A stretch of DNA of 64,000 nucleotides from the NCBI GenBank assembly GCA_910585275.1, contig CAJUCW010000006.1, positions 82,198-146,197 on the forward strand. Direction: 5' to 3'. The DNA is from an uncultured Muribaculaceae bacterium (lineage in GTDB: Bacteria > Bacteroidota > Bacteroidia > Bacteroidales > Muribaculaceae). Shown piece after piece: positions 15,911 through 23,763 of the stretch. Made by a program: the position numbers and the translations under genes. Each line of letters begins with the position of its first letter. Position 1 is the first letter of the stretch. Under the pieces are notes generated by a model. That model was given only the letters and a program-made list of their open reading frames with translations. It searched no databases and was not told the origin of the DNA.

Positions 15911-18900
15911 TTAAGGAACGTAGGAAGTGCGTTCCTGATTGTTTCCGGCGTCATATTTTGCGGCGAGAGCTACGAATTCGAGCCATCCGTGGCGAAGTTG
16001 GCGCATTATGTTGACGTGGACGTTGTCATCAAGTTCGGATGCAATCTCGCGTTCGCGTCCGTCTTTCACCCATCTTCCGCCAAACCTTATTGAGGGGTGA
16101 TGGAAATTTCCGACGATGTTCACTCCGAAAGGCAACCGGAACGGCGATTTGAGCAACCCGGCATGATAATATATGTTGCCCCGGAGATTGTTGGCCCCTG
16201 CCAAAAGCACTTTGTAACTCCCTAAATCCAGAACGAAAGGTTCGAATTGCAGCAGATTATCGTGGAAATTGCCGTGGATTTCGAAGTCCTGCACGGCAAT
16301 CGGCCCGTCGCCTTTTATCAGCATCATATGGGTGATGTGTTTCATCTTATTGTCGTCGCGTCCGATTTCCACGCTGTCGCCATGAAGAGAGACTGTCGCT
16401 TCCATCGAGGGCGCGTTGACCGACATATCGGGGAACATAAGGAATTTCCCGTCGGCCCTTGCATCAAGCACGCCGTCTATCGCCTCTAATTCAGGAGTGC
16501 TTCCCGAAAGTTGCGGAAACTCCTTGAAGAAATTCCTTATGTTGAAATCGTCAACGTCAAGACCGAGCTGCATGTAAATGTCGTTGAGGTCGGAAGTGGA
16601 ATATGTCCAGTCGATACATGCCGAGCAGAACGAGGAGCCGACGGAGAGTTTTCCGATTGTTGCCATTCCGTTTTTCACTGTTATTTCCGTAGAAAGAGGT
16701 TCGAACCGATATTGCATGTATTCGGCTTTGTCGGAATGGAGATTAAGGTTGGCAATAATGTTGCGAGGAATCGCCACGCAAATTGAATCTGATGCCGTCG
16801 GCTTGCCGAGAGGGGCCACCGCATAGTCTGCACGTTGTCCGGTCGTTGCCGCTTGTCCCCGGTAATATGTGCCGCAAAGTTGGTTGATATCCACATTGTC
16901 GAAATCGGCGTCCAGGTTTATTGCTAAAGGGGGTTGTGTCGCGGCAAGAAGAAATGGCCTTAGGTTGGCGATGCCTCCCTTGATTCTTGCGGAGGTATTT
17001 CCTGAGGCCACCTCGGCATTGTAAATTACAAGGGAATCGGCATCGGTTGAGAGATGGAGGCCGGAAAATCTGTTGACAAGAGGATATGCCGCCGTCCGGA
17101 ACGAACCGCTGTCCACCTTAAGGTCCGCTGAAAAATCAGCCATTGTAAGTCCCGTCTGAAGCATGGATGGTGTTGTGGCCACAAGATATAACGGCGTGTG
17201 TGTTATCTCTTTTGACAATATCGAATCTTCCAAAGATGACGGATGCGGACTTGCTGACGATATGCTGAACGGCGAACTGCGGAGTGCCCCCCTTAGGTCA
17301 AGGGCGAGTCCCGTAATTTCTACATTATTGCCGTCAGATTCCGAATCAATCCCCTTGGCTTTGACGAGCATGCGTCCGTTTGCCCCGGAACCGTTCTGCC
17401 CGGCATTCAAACCGTATGCCAGCTCAACCCCGGATAGGGAAGCGTTGATTTTCGTCGAAGCGTCTTTTATTGTCAGCAAGGGAGTCTGGAATTCCCCCTT
17501 CACTTTCATCTTTTTTAGAGAAGGTGCGTTTAATTCCGACAATAGGGCGTCGATATGGGTTGTCGCTTTTAAATCACCGCTGATTTTCATGGACGATGAC
17601 GGAAGAAATCTCTTGTCAACCTTTTCAAGGTCGGCGAAACAGATTAAATCAGCCTTTATCGACGGACTTTTCCCAAGCAAGGAATCTACGTTCCCTTTGA
17701 TTCCGAATCTCAGTCCGCCCGAGGCGGTGAAGCTGCAATTTCTGATTGAAAGTGTGCTTGCCAACCCTTTCGCTCCGGGTGACAAAAGAGTTGCATCCAC
17801 GTTGAGGTCGGAAATGTCAACCGGTTTGTAGCCCGGTATGGGAAGCCACAGGGAAGCACCATTGACTTTTGCAGTGATTTCGGCATCCGGCAGTTCTTTC
17901 GATTGGAGAGAATACGGGGCATGCAGATTGACACTTAAGCTTAACGGAAATTTGGAAACGTCTGCCGGCACTCCCGGCAACCCTTTTACGGATGATAACA
18001 TTTCTTCCGGAACGTATTCAAGCACGTGCATCACATCGGGGGTGGAGATTTCGGTATTCAGTTTTTCAATCGTCGTGGTTTTCCCGGAAACGATTTCGGC
18101 ATTGGCAACGGTTTTCAATCCGGCCATGTTGAGATTGAAATTATCAGTTGCTATTCTTAATGGCTCGAACCCGATGGAGACGTTGCAGGAAAGTGCCACG
18201 GGGAGAGTGCGTGGCAACTTTATTTTACCATATTTACCGTTTATTCCGGCTGTCAGTTTAAGACAATAGGAGTCTGTTTTATCTTTTACCGGTTTTATGA
18301 GCGCATATTTCACGTCGGCACGTCCCGAGGCAGCTGAAGCGAAATCGAAGAAATCGATGATGGCCGGGGCGACGATTCTGACAGCTCCGGTAGAAATTCT
18401 GGAAATACGGGCATTTTTGAATCCTGACGGCAGTATCGAAAAGTTGTTGACGGTGTCGTTCACGGTCACAATATTGACACAAGGGGAGGCTATCGAAACA
18501 TCGGTAAGTTCGATGTTCCCCGACAATGCCTTTATGACGTTGACCGAGCCTTCGATTGCTCCGGTGGTGAGAAGTAAATCTGAATTGTCAGGTAAATTTT
18601 TTTTGACATCGTTGGGAAGTGCGCGTAAGGATCGCGACACAATACGCAGGGAATCGGCGTGTATTCTCAATGACGGGAAACTCGACCATAAAGTATAGTC
18701 GATTGTGCCTGCCTGTATGTCGGCGTTAAGGTATTTGCTACCTTCTTCGTTCACCAACCGGGTGAGCCGTTGGGGTGTAAGCCACAGCGATAAGCCGGCT
18801 ATGGCAATAACTGCCAGCAGAATGAGGGAGCCGATTGTGAAGCATGACGCTTTCAGTATTTGGGCGGCGGTTGAACGTCGTTTGGCAACAGTGCCATCGC

Positions 18901-18934
18901 CGGGGGTGATATTATCGTTTTGATTTTTCAGCAT
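15911..18934 (-). CDS. AsmA-family inner-membrane/periplasmic protein
   Basis: A 1007-residue protein with a short cytoplasmic N-terminus, one transmembrane helix (FTIGSLILLAVIAIAGLSLWL, about residues 35-55) and a long repetitive beta-rich periplasmic part, ending with the AsmA-like C-terminal region (FDNVDINQL, IDGVLDARADGKF, DFEIHGNFHDNLLQF, GNFHHPSIRFGGR). AsmA-like proteins of this size bridge the envelope and are linked to lipid transport to the outer membrane; the role here is inferred from family. The ATG at 18934 is chosen. A longer frame to 19087 would translate the REP palindrome at 19004-19027 (CQRHVPT) and is rejected. Upstream of HAD-AroB, same strand. Confidence 0.87.
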   Translation of the reverse strand: MLKNQNDNITPGDGTVAKRRSTAAQILKASCFTIGSLILLAVIAIAGLSLWLTPQRLTRLVNEEGSKYLNADIQAGTIDYTLWSSFPSLRIHADSLRIVSRSLRALPNDVKKNLPDNSDLLLTTGAIEGSVNVIKALSGNIELTDVSIASPCVNIVTVNDTVNNFSILPSGFKNARISRISTGAVRIVAPAIIDFFDFASAASGRADVKYALIKPVKDKTDSYCLKLTAGINGKYGKIKLPRTLPVALSCNVSIGFEPLRIATDNFNLNMAGLKTVANAEIVSGKTTTIEKLNTEISTPDVMHVLEYVPEEMLSSVKGLPGVPADVSKFPLSLSVNLHAPYSLQSKELPDAEITAKVNGASLWLPIPGYKPVDISDLNVDATLLSPGAKGLASTLSIRNCSFTASGGLRFGIKGNVDSLLGKSPSIKADLICFADLEKVDKRFLPSSSMKISGDLKATTHIDALLSELNAPSLKKMKVKGEFQTPLLTIKDASTKINASLSGVELAYGLNAGQNGSGANGRMLVKAKGIDSESDGNNVEITGLALDLRGALRSSPFSISSASPHPSSLEDSILSKEITHTPLYLVATTPSMLQTGLTMADFSADLKVDSGSFRTAAYPLVNRFSGLHLSTDADSLVIYNAEVASGNTSARIKGGIANLRPFLLAATQPPLAINLDADFDNVDINQLCGTYYRGQAATTGQRADYAVAPLGKPTASDSICVAIPRNIIANLNLHSDKAEYMQYRFEPLSTEITVKNGMATIGKLSVGSSFCSACIDWTYSTSDLNDIYMQLGLDVDDFNIRNFFKEFPQLSGSTPELEAIDGVLDARADGKFLMFPDMSVNAPSMEATVSLHGDSVEIGRDDNKMKHITHMMLIKGDGPIAVQDFEIHGNFHDNLLQFEPFVLDLGSYKVLLAGANNLRGNIYYHAGLLKSPFRLPFGVNIVGNFHHPSIRFGGRWVKDGREREIASELDDNVHVNIMRQLRHGWLEFVALAAKYDAGNNQERTSYVP

Positions 18935-19003
18935 AGCGTCGGGAATGAGTGGAAGATTTATGTTTATGGTCGTAAAAACACAAGGCCCTTGTGCAATTCT
19001 GAA

Positions 19004-19027
19004 TGTAGGGACATGCCTTTGGCATGT
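19004..19027 (+). repeat. REP-like palindrome, single copy
   Basis: TGTAGGGACATGCC-TTT-GGCATGT-type copy, in the divergent spacer between the AsmA-like gene and the phosphatase gene. It has no inverted partner nearby. Confidence 0.8.
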
Positions 19028-19124
19028 TTGATTGCACAAAATTGAAATGCAAGTGTGTTTTGTGCGTCGTCTATAAAACGACTTCAATAGTATAACAAGC
19101 TATTATAATAAATGTTGGGACGTT

Positions 19125-19154
19125 TTGAACCTATCCGATTAATTGCTAACTTTG
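19125..19154 (+). promoter_or_regulatory. promoter of phosphatase gene
   Basis: TTG at 19125-19127, 19-nt spacer, TAACTTTG at 19147-19154; the start site would be near 19161, about 18 bases before the ATG. Confidence 0.7.
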
Positions 19155-19178
19155 CGGGAAAATGAAAGAATACAAGAT

Positions 19179-19694
19179 ATGAAAAGGGAAATACCTGAAG
19201 TTGCGAAAGACCTTGCGGGGAAAGACAAGATTGGTATATTGTTCGTATGTCTCGGCAATATCTGTCGTTCCCCTGCGGCGGAAGGGGTGATGCGTCAACT
19301 TGTCGAGGAAAGGGGGCTTGAAAAACGTTTCAAGATTGATTCGGCGGGATTGTATGGAGGGCACGCCGGTGACCTCCCCGACCACCGTATGCGTGTGCAT
19401 GCCATCCAGCGCGGTTACGGTCTTATTCACCGCAGCCGGAAGGTAAGGATGTCGGACTTCGACGATTTCGACCTTATAGTTTCCATGGACCACAGCAATT
19501 ACGACCGCCTCAGGGAAATGGCTCCGACAGTAGATGACGAAAAGAAGGTGGTGCGGATGATAGATTTCGTAAAGGGATTCCCGCAATGCGACTGCGTGCC
19601 CGACCCTTATTATGACGGTGCGGAGGGTTTTGAGCTTGTCCTTGACCTTCTTGAAGACGGGTGCGTTAATCTTTTAGACGTTTTGGCGGTCTAA
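19179..19694 (+). CDS. low-molecular-weight protein-tyrosine phosphatase
   Basis: A 171-residue LMW-PTP. The P-loop CLGNICRS has catalytic Cys24 and Arg30 (C-X5-R), and the general-acid loop is VPDPYYDGAEGF near residue 145. The ATG at 19179 is used because it lies just downstream of a good promoter; an in-frame start at 19143 would lie inside that promoter. Such enzymes remove phosphate from protein tyrosines, often from tyrosine kinases for polysaccharide export, but no kinase gene is near. It is followed by the TonB-domain gene 26 bases later, likely in one transcript. Confidence 0.93.
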   Translation: MKREIPEVAKDLAGKDKIGILFVCLGNICRSPAAEGVMRQLVEERGLEKRFKIDSAGLYGGHAGDLPDHRMRVHAIQRGYGLIHRSRKVRMSDFDDFDLIVSMDHSNYDRLREMAPTVDDEKKVVRMIDFVKGFPQCDCVPDPYYDGAEGFELVLDLLEDGCVNLLDVLAV

Positions 19695-19720
19695 CGTAAT
19701 ATACATAAATCAGGAAGACT

Positions 19721-20077
19721 ATGAAAAAGGCTATTATATCATTTCTGGCGTTTGCCGGAATCGGCATCGCCGCCATGGCGGCAGATGTACCCGCCTATCC
19801 CGGTGGTAAAGAGGCTATGGATAAGTTCATAGCCACGACCATGCAATATCCGGCACCCGCCAAAGAGAACGGTGTCGAGGGAGTGGTGAATGTGAAATTT
19901 ACGGTCAATCCCGACGGCACGATAGGTGCTATCAAGATTGTGAGGATGGTGGATCCCGACCTCGAACAGGAGGCTATACGCATCGTCAAGAAAATGCCGG
20001 CGTGGATTCCTGCCGATAAAGACGGTCAGCCTATAGAAGCCACCGCTACGGTTGCCATCCCGTTTGTGCTTGAATGA
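19721..20077 (+). CDS. periplasmic TonB C-terminal-domain protein
   Basis: A 118-residue protein with a signal peptide (MKKAIISFLAFAGIGIAAMA) and essentially only a TonB C-terminal domain: YPGGKEAMDKFI, GVEGVVNVKFTVNPDGTIG, and VKKMPAWIPADKDGQPI. There is no proline-rich stretch and no long transmembrane anchor, so it cannot act as a full energy transducer. Small proteins of this form are common in Bacteroidetes and their role is unclear; they may bind TonB boxes or other periplasmic partners. It is the second gene after the phosphatase and is closed by a strong terminator. Confidence 0.88.
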   Translation: MKKAIISFLAFAGIGIAAMAADVPAYPGGKEAMDKFIATTMQYPAPAKENGVEGVVNVKFTVNPDGTIGAIKIVRMVDPDLEQEAIRIVKKMPAWIPADKDGQPIEATATVAIPFVLE

Positions 20078-20094
20078 CGGTTTGCCAAGAGTAA

Positions 20095-20146
20095 ACACAT
20101 AAAAAAATACGGATGATTACAGTAATCATCCGTATTTTTTATGTGT
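20095..20146. terminator. bidirectional terminator
   Basis: ACACATAAAAAAATACGGATG... pairs with its mirror around CAG: the right arm ends CGTATTTTTTATGTGT. A/T runs on both sides allow it to stop the TonB-domain gene and the convergent FKBP operon. Confidence 0.88.
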
Positions 20147-20158
20147 GCGAGCGTCGTG

Positions 20159-21025
20159 TTACTGGGCGTTTTGCGCTTCCTTGGCTTCCTCTTCGATTGT
20201 CGGAGTCAGATCGATTGTGAGCACGTCGTTGGGTTCTACACCCATTTGAGAGCTACGCGCGCCGAATAGGGCGTAAGCCGATGTTAGGAATGTGCCTTTC
20301 TGCCCGGAAGAGAGCGAAAGAATGGCGTCGTTTATGGGTGAATCTTTCATCCTCTGTCCCACCACGAGGGTAGCGGGTAGCGGGGCATTGACCGGATTGC
20401 CCTTGGAATTGGTGATTTTGATATCCACTTTCACCTTGTCGCCGTCTTTTATCTTCATGTCTTTGGCGGCAGGTATGTTGCCATAGAGATTGTCGGAGAT
20501 TTTAGCCATCTTTTTGGCTGATGCCTCTTTTTCAAGTGCTTCTGTGGCGGCTTCACGATTGCGCTCCTCTTTCTGTTTGTTGAATTCTCCCATAATCCTA
20601 TAGAACTCCTTCTGAAGTTCCTGGGGATTGCCGATGGAATCCGATTCGATAGCCTCGGCGAGGCTTTCAAGGAATACTCGGTTGGAAAGGGTCACGTCGT
20701 AGTCTTTCTTGAACTGCGCCATGTTCATTGCCATCTGCATTCCGAGGAACACACCGTTGTTATAGGCGTCTTTGCCGGCTTTAACGGCATTGAGACCTGC
20801 CTTCACACCGTTGATGTATTCCTGACGTGCCTGTTTGGAGGCGAGTGTGGTGTCGTTGGTTGCCTCACGCTGATATTCGGCTCCTCTCATCTGTCCGAAA
20901 TAATAGATGAGTGAGTCGGCTTTCGAAGCGTCTGAAATCTGACCGAGGGTCTTACCTTCGGGGCTCTGGCATGCAGCCAATACAAGACCTGCGGCTGCTA
21001 TTGAAATTAATGATTTGAAATTCAT
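20159..21025 (-). CDS. FKBP-related lipoprotein, likely without isomerase activity
   Basis: A 288-residue lipoprotein (LAAC, Cys19). Residues 25-160 form the helical FKBP N-terminal dimerisation domain (SDASKADSLIYYFGQMRG, NGVFLGMQMAMNM). The C-terminal part (residues 195-275) follows the FKBP fold order (GDKVKVDIKI..., ILSLSSGQKGTFLTS, AYALFGARSS, VLTIDLTP) but lacks the YTG, FDSS and conserved Trp residues of active peptidyl-prolyl isomerases. It is the last gene of a four-gene operon with two canonical FKBPs. A chaperone role in the periplasm is inferred. Gln/Ala/Glu-rich tail. Confidence 0.8.
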   Translation of the reverse strand: MNFKSLISIAAAGLVLAACQSPEGKTLGQISDASKADSLIYYFGQMRGAEYQREATNDTTLASKQARQEYINGVKAGLNAVKAGKDAYNNGVFLGMQMAMNMAQFKKDYDVTLSNRVFLESLAEAIESDSIGNPQELQKEFYRIMGEFNKQKEERNREAATEALEKEASAKKMAKISDNLYGNIPAAKDMKIKDGDKVKVDIKITNSKGNPVNAPLPATLVVGQRMKDSPINDAILSLSSGQKGTFLTSAYALFGARSSQMGVEPNDVLTIDLTPTIEEEAKEAQNAQ

Positions 21026-21037
21026 TTTTTATGGATA

Positions 21038-21223
21038 TTATTCCGGCACCGCTATGGAGTCGGGTAGGGTAGTAATCTGGTCGTCATGGTCTAAGACTTT
21101 GACTTCCACGGTGTCGCCTGTCGGCTCCATGTTGTCGGCTGTCCTTCCTTTACATCCCGCAAGTGAGAATGCGAGGATAATGATGGCACACGCCGCCGAT
21201 GCTTTTGGAAATATATTTCTCAT
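21038..21223 (-). CDS. small lipoprotein in FKBP operon
   Basis: A 61-residue protein with a clear signal peptide and lipobox (FSLAGC, Cys24), leaving a mature acidic peptide of 38 residues with no recognised motif. It is 10 bases downstream of the FKBP lipoprotein and 12 bases upstream of the next gene, so it is co-transcribed. Position, lipobox and tight spacing support it as a real gene; its function is unknown. Confidence 0.72.
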   Translation of the reverse strand: MRNIFPKASAACAIIILAFSLAGCKGRTADNMEPTGDTVEVKVLDHDDQITTLPDSIAVPE

Positions 21224-21233
21224 ATCGACGATA

Positions 21234-21776
21234 TCAGTTCACTTTGATGAGTTCAACCTCGAAGATAAGGTCGGATTTCGGAGGGATCGGTCCTGTTCCC
21301 ATTTCTCCGTACGCTAGGTCGTAGGGTATATAGAATGTGGTTTTGCCACCCTCTTTCATCAACTGAAGACCTTCCGTCCATCCTTTGATAACACGGTTGA
21401 GCGGGAATGTGGCAGGTTCGCCGCGCTGCACGGAACTGTCGAACACAGTGCCGTCGGTGAGCATGCCGGTATAATGTACGGTCACATTGTCTGTAGCTGA
21501 TGGGCTTTTGCCGGTTCCTTCTTTCTCTACCTTGTATTTAAGACCCGATGGGGTGGTGGTCCAATCCTGAAATTGGTCGGCAAATGCAGCGGCTTCGGCT
21601 TTCGTTACGCTGTCGGCTTGTTGGGCAAGGGTTGTGGGCTCTGTTTTCTGCTCGATTACCTCGGTTTCCGATTCGTTTTGCGAAGACTTGTCGCTTTTAC
21701 ATGATGAAAGGCCCCCGAGCGAAACGAGAGCCACGGCAACGGCCGTAGCCGCTGCCGGGATAAAGTTCTTTCTCAT
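21234..21776 (-). CDS. FKBP-type peptidyl-prolyl isomerase, lipoprotein
   Basis: A 180-residue lipoprotein (LSSC, Cys26). After a Ser/Glu/Thr-rich spacer the FKBP domain covers residues ~75-180: VTVHYTGMLTDGTVFDSS, FPLNRVIKGWTEGLQLMKEG, TTFYIPYDLAYGEMG, IPPKSDLIFEVELIKV. All residues of the active site (Tyr, Phe, Asp, Trp, Tyr) are present. It should catalyse prolyl isomerisation in exported proteins at the periplasmic or outer-membrane face. Its C-terminal half is close to the protein encoded just upstream, which suggests duplication. Confidence 0.93.
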   Translation of the reverse strand: MRKNFIPAAATAVAVALVSLGGLSSCKSDKSSQNESETEVIEQKTEPTTLAQQADSVTKAEAAAFADQFQDWTTTPSGLKYKVEKEGTGKSPSATDNVTVHYTGMLTDGTVFDSSVQRGEPATFPLNRVIKGWTEGLQLMKEGGKTTFYIPYDLAYGEMGTGPIPPKSDLIFEVELIKVN

Positions 21777-21787
21777 TATCTTAATGG

Positions 21788-22378
21788 TTACTTCTTGATT
21801 ACTTTGATAAGCTCCACTTCGAAGATAAGGGTCGAATGAGGCGGAATTGCGTTGGGCACGCCCTGCGGGCCGTAAGCAAGGTCAGAAGGAATGAAGAATG
21901 TGTATTTGCCACCCTCTTTCATGAGCTGTACGCCCTCGGTCCATCCGGGGATGACACGGTTGAGGGGGAATGTAGCGGGTTCGCCGCGGCTTACGGAGCT
22001 GTCGAATACTGTTCCGTCGAGAAGTTTGCCTGTATAGTGTACGGTTACTTCGTCGGTGGCTGTAGGCTGAATGCCGGTGCCTTCTTTTTCGACTATATAT
22101 TGAAGTCCTGAAGCGGTGGATTTCACATTCTCGTTCTTGAGGTTCTCCTGAAGGAATTTCTCGCCGACAGCCTTGATTTCAGCTGTTTTCTTCTCCGTGA
22201 GTTCCTTTAGATAGGTCTGTATGGTCTGATTTGCCTCTTCAGGGCTCAGTTTTGTTTCTTTGCCGTCGAATGCTGCATGCACTGCCTCGTCGAAGTCTTC
22301 TTTGTTAAGGTGTTCCACACCCATGGCGCGGAGCTGCTGGCCGAGGGCCATGCCCCAGGCATAACTAAGTTTGTCCAT
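21788..22378 (-). CDS. FKBP-type peptidyl-prolyl isomerase, cytoplasmic
   Basis: A 196-residue FKBP with an N-terminal helical domain (MDKLSYAWGMALGQQLRAMG; residues 1-85) and an active FKBP domain (VTVHYTGKLLDGTVFDSS, VIPGWTEGVQLMKEG, FFIPSDLAYGPQG, IPPHSTLIFEVELIKV). There is no signal peptide, so it probably stays in the cytoplasm, unlike its three operon neighbours. The ATG at 22378 is chosen; longer in-frame starts lack conservation-like sequence. It is the first gene of the operon that runs to 20159. Confidence 0.93.
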   Translation of the reverse strand: MDKLSYAWGMALGQQLRAMGVEHLNKEDFDEAVHAAFDGKETKLSPEEANQTIQTYLKELTEKKTAEIKAVGEKFLQENLKNENVKSTASGLQYIVEKEGTGIQPTATDEVTVHYTGKLLDGTVFDSSVSRGEPATFPLNRVIPGWTEGVQLMKEGGKYTFFIPSDLAYGPQGVPNAIPPHSTLIFEVELIKVIKK

Positions 22379-22720
22379 TTTATTGGTTTTTTGATATGTT
22401 TTAGTTTCTATCTGACATAAATTTTTATGCATCCCTACGATTGCATTATAGACAACGCAATGAATATTTGTGCATTTCAGTTCTGCGCAATAAAACATGC
22501 AGGAGGCATGTCCCTACATTCAGAATCGCACAAATACTTTGCGTTTTGCCTATAAAACATGCGGGGCATGTCTCTGCAATCGTAATGCATGCATACTTTT
22601 TGCTTTATTTATAATAACGTCTGTTGCCAAAAAATGTTATTGTCAGGGTGGAATAAGAGGTCGGAATAGGGGTCTTTTGAGTCATTTTGAGATTCGTTAA
22701 CAAAAAAAAACGTAAGAGTG
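22379..22720. other. spacer upstream of FKBP operon and tRNA promoter
   Basis: Divergent spacer of about 340 bases. It holds two REP-like copies (22495-22578) and no convincing gene. On the minus strand no clear TAnnTTTG box with a partner TTG was found for the FKBP operon. Confidence 0.55.
22495..22578 (-). repeat. REP-like palindromes, two copies in the same direction
   Basis: 22495-22518 is a full copy; 22557-22578 is a worn copy with a shortened loop (ACATGCGGGGCATGT) and TCTCTGCA tail. Unlike other clusters these two are in the same orientation. Confidence 0.75.
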
Positions 22721-22751
22721 TTGCATGAATGAAGAAGAATGTTTAACTTTG
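22721..22751 (+). promoter_or_regulatory. tRNA-Gln promoter
   Basis: TTG at 22721-22723, a 20-nt spacer and TAACTTTG at 22744-22751. The transcript would begin near 22758, giving a ~88-nt leader that can fold (ACACTCATTGCGAGTGT, TCTCA/TGAGA). Confidence 0.75.
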
Positions 22752-22845
22752 CATCGACTTTTAGGCGCATCCCGTTGCGGTTACACACTCATTGCGAGTG
22801 TTCTCATTTTAGGTTGAGACGGAATGCCGCTTGGGTCTTTAGGAT

Positions 22846-22916
22846 TGTCTTATGGTGTAATGGTAGCACTGCAGTTTTTGGTTCTGCCTGTCCAGGTTCG
22901 AATCCTGGTAAGACAA
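22846..22916 (+). tRNA. tRNA-Gln (anticodon TTG)
   Basis: Acceptor arm TGTCTTA pairs with TAAGACA; D-arm GTG-TAATGGTAG-CAC; anticodon stem GCAG/CTGC around TTTTTGG with anticodon TTG; T-arm CCAGG-TTCGAAT-CCTGG. The 3' CCA is not encoded. A strong terminator follows 10 bases later. The 3' half together with the terminator is repeated at 23617-23724. Confidence 0.9.
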
Positions 22917-22970
22917 CGTAACGAAAGCCTCGACATGGTGATTTCACCTGTCGAGGCTTTTTCATTGCCC
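22865..22970 (+). repeat. direct repeat, left copy (tRNA-Gln 3' part plus terminator)
   Basis: This 106-base stretch matches 23617-23724 with two substitutions and two single-base insertions. The repeats bracket the toxin-antitoxin pair at 22977-23518. Confidence 0.92.
22927..22962 (+). terminator. tRNA-Gln terminator
   Basis: GCCTCGACA pairs with TGTCGAGGC, with inner GGTG/CACC, then TTTTT. The same structure is repeated at 23680-23717 in the right-hand copy. Confidence 0.9.
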
Positions 22971-22976
22971 TCCCTA

Positions 22977-23264
22977 TCATCGTTTGGCTCCTTTGCCGAA
23001 TAGTTCTGAATGGGAGCCTAATCGTAACAAATCGATTTCATCTGTGGTTTCATCAATCCAGATGAGAAGAAAATCTCCTTGAATATGGCATTCCATACAT
23101 CCTGCATAGTCATTTATAAGTAAATGCGGTTTGTAGGTTTCAGGAATTGGGAGTTCGTTTTCTAATAATCTGAGAACTTTCAAAAGTTCTGCAGCTTTCT
23201 TAGGATTATTTCGGATTTTCTTTAAATCCTTCTTATATTGAGTTGAAGGATGTAATTTCTTCAT
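22977..23264 (-). CDS. YafQ-family mRNA interferase toxin
   Basis: A 95-residue RelE/ParE-superfamily toxin. The residues known from Escherichia coli YafQ are in place with matching spacing: His47, His60 in CMECHIQGD, Asp64, Arg81 and His85 in LLRLGSHSELF, and Phe89. Such toxins cut translated mRNA on the ribosome. The start codon overlaps the antitoxin stop by 4 bases (ATGA). The gene ends only 6 bases after the left direct repeat and runs toward the tRNA terminator. Confidence 0.92.
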   Translation of the reverse strand: MKKLHPSTQYKKDLKKIRNNPKKAAELLKVLRLLENELPIPETYKPHLLINDYAGCMECHIQGDFLLIWIDETTDEIDLLRLGSHSELFGKGAKR

Positions 23265-23518
23265 AACCCCATTGACTTAAACATCGCTTCTACTGAAGAT
23301 GTGTCAACCGGAGGCACATTGCGCAGTTTGCCGCTTCGGGCCTCTTCGATAGCGGATTTCGTTATTTCGTTAGGCTCATTGTATGCCACATTGAGCAACA
23401 CACATTCTACAAAATTGTTGAGACTTCTGTGCTCTCGTTTTGCCATCTCTTTAAGACGTTCTATCAAATCGACGCTGAGGCGGAACATCGTAGCTTTCTT
23501 TTGAATCGCTGCTTCCAT
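23261..23518 (-). CDS. ribbon-helix-helix antitoxin (RelB/DinJ-like)
   Basis: An 85-residue protein with an N-terminal ribbon-helix-helix region (TMFRLSVDLIERLKEMAKRE, residues 10-29, then SLNNFVECVLLNV) and an extended C-terminal tail that would wrap the toxin (SGKLRNVPPVDTSSVEAM). It lies directly upstream of the YafQ gene with a 4-base overlap. It should neutralise the toxin and repress the promoter at 23538-23568. Confidence 0.9.
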   Translation of the reverse strand: MEAAIQKKATMFRLSVDLIERLKEMAKREHRSLNNFVECVLLNVAYNEPNEITKSAIEEARSGKLRNVPPVDTSSVEAMFKSMGL

Positions 23519-23537
23519 AGTGCTATCATTTTTATTG

Positions 23538-23568
23538 CAAATATATAATAAATATATAACACTAACAA
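23538..23568 (-). promoter_or_regulatory. YafQ/RHH operon promoter
   Basis: On the minus strand: TTG at 23568-23566, a 20-nt spacer, TATATTTG at 23545-23538. Start of transcription is expected near 23531, about 13 bases before the antitoxin ATG. TATATATTTATTATATATT-like palindromic DNA overlaps it and may be the antitoxin operator. Confidence 0.75.
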
Positions 23569-23572
23569 ATCT

Positions 23573-23609
23573 TTCCCGATAAAGTTAATAATTCCGATAA
23601 AGTTAATAA
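23573..23609. repeat. two-unit tandem repeat at island edge
   Basis: TTCC(C)GATAAAGTTAATAA occurs twice in a row and stops at TTCCGG, directly before the right-hand tRNA repeat. Confidence 0.85.
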
Positions 23610-23616
23610 TTCCGGC

Positions 23617-23668
23617 AGCACTGCAGTTTTTGGTTCTGCCTGTCCAGGTTCGAATCCCGGGTAAGACA
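23617..23668 (+). pseudogene. truncated tRNA-Gln copy
   Basis: Carries the anticodon and T arms and the 3' acceptor strand of tRNA-Gln but lacks the 5' acceptor strand and D arm, and the T-arm has changed (CCCGGG). It cannot form a tRNA. A copy of the terminator follows. Confidence 0.88.
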
Positions 23669-23724
23669 ACGCAACGAAAGCCTCGACATGGTGATTTCCA
23701 CCTGTCGAGGCTTTTTCATTGCCC
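23617..23724 (+). repeat. direct repeat, right copy
   Basis: Second copy of the tRNA-Gln 3' part and terminator (see 22865-22970), with 2 substitutions and 2 insertions over 108 bases. Confidence 0.92.
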
Positions 23725-23763
23725 ATTCGGTTATCTTTGCCGCTTCTTGTTTTCTGTGGCGGC

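Noticed and set aside
19721..20077. Full TonB energy transducer
   Set aside because: No Pro-rich spacer or membrane anchor typical of TonB; only a secreted C-terminal domain is present.
22758..22845. A second tRNA or riboswitch in the tRNA-Gln leader
   Set aside because: Short hairpins are present, but no cloverleaf or known riboswitch core could be traced.
23617..23668. Second functional tRNA-Gln
   Set aside because: The 5' acceptor strand and D arm are missing, so no cloverleaf can form.
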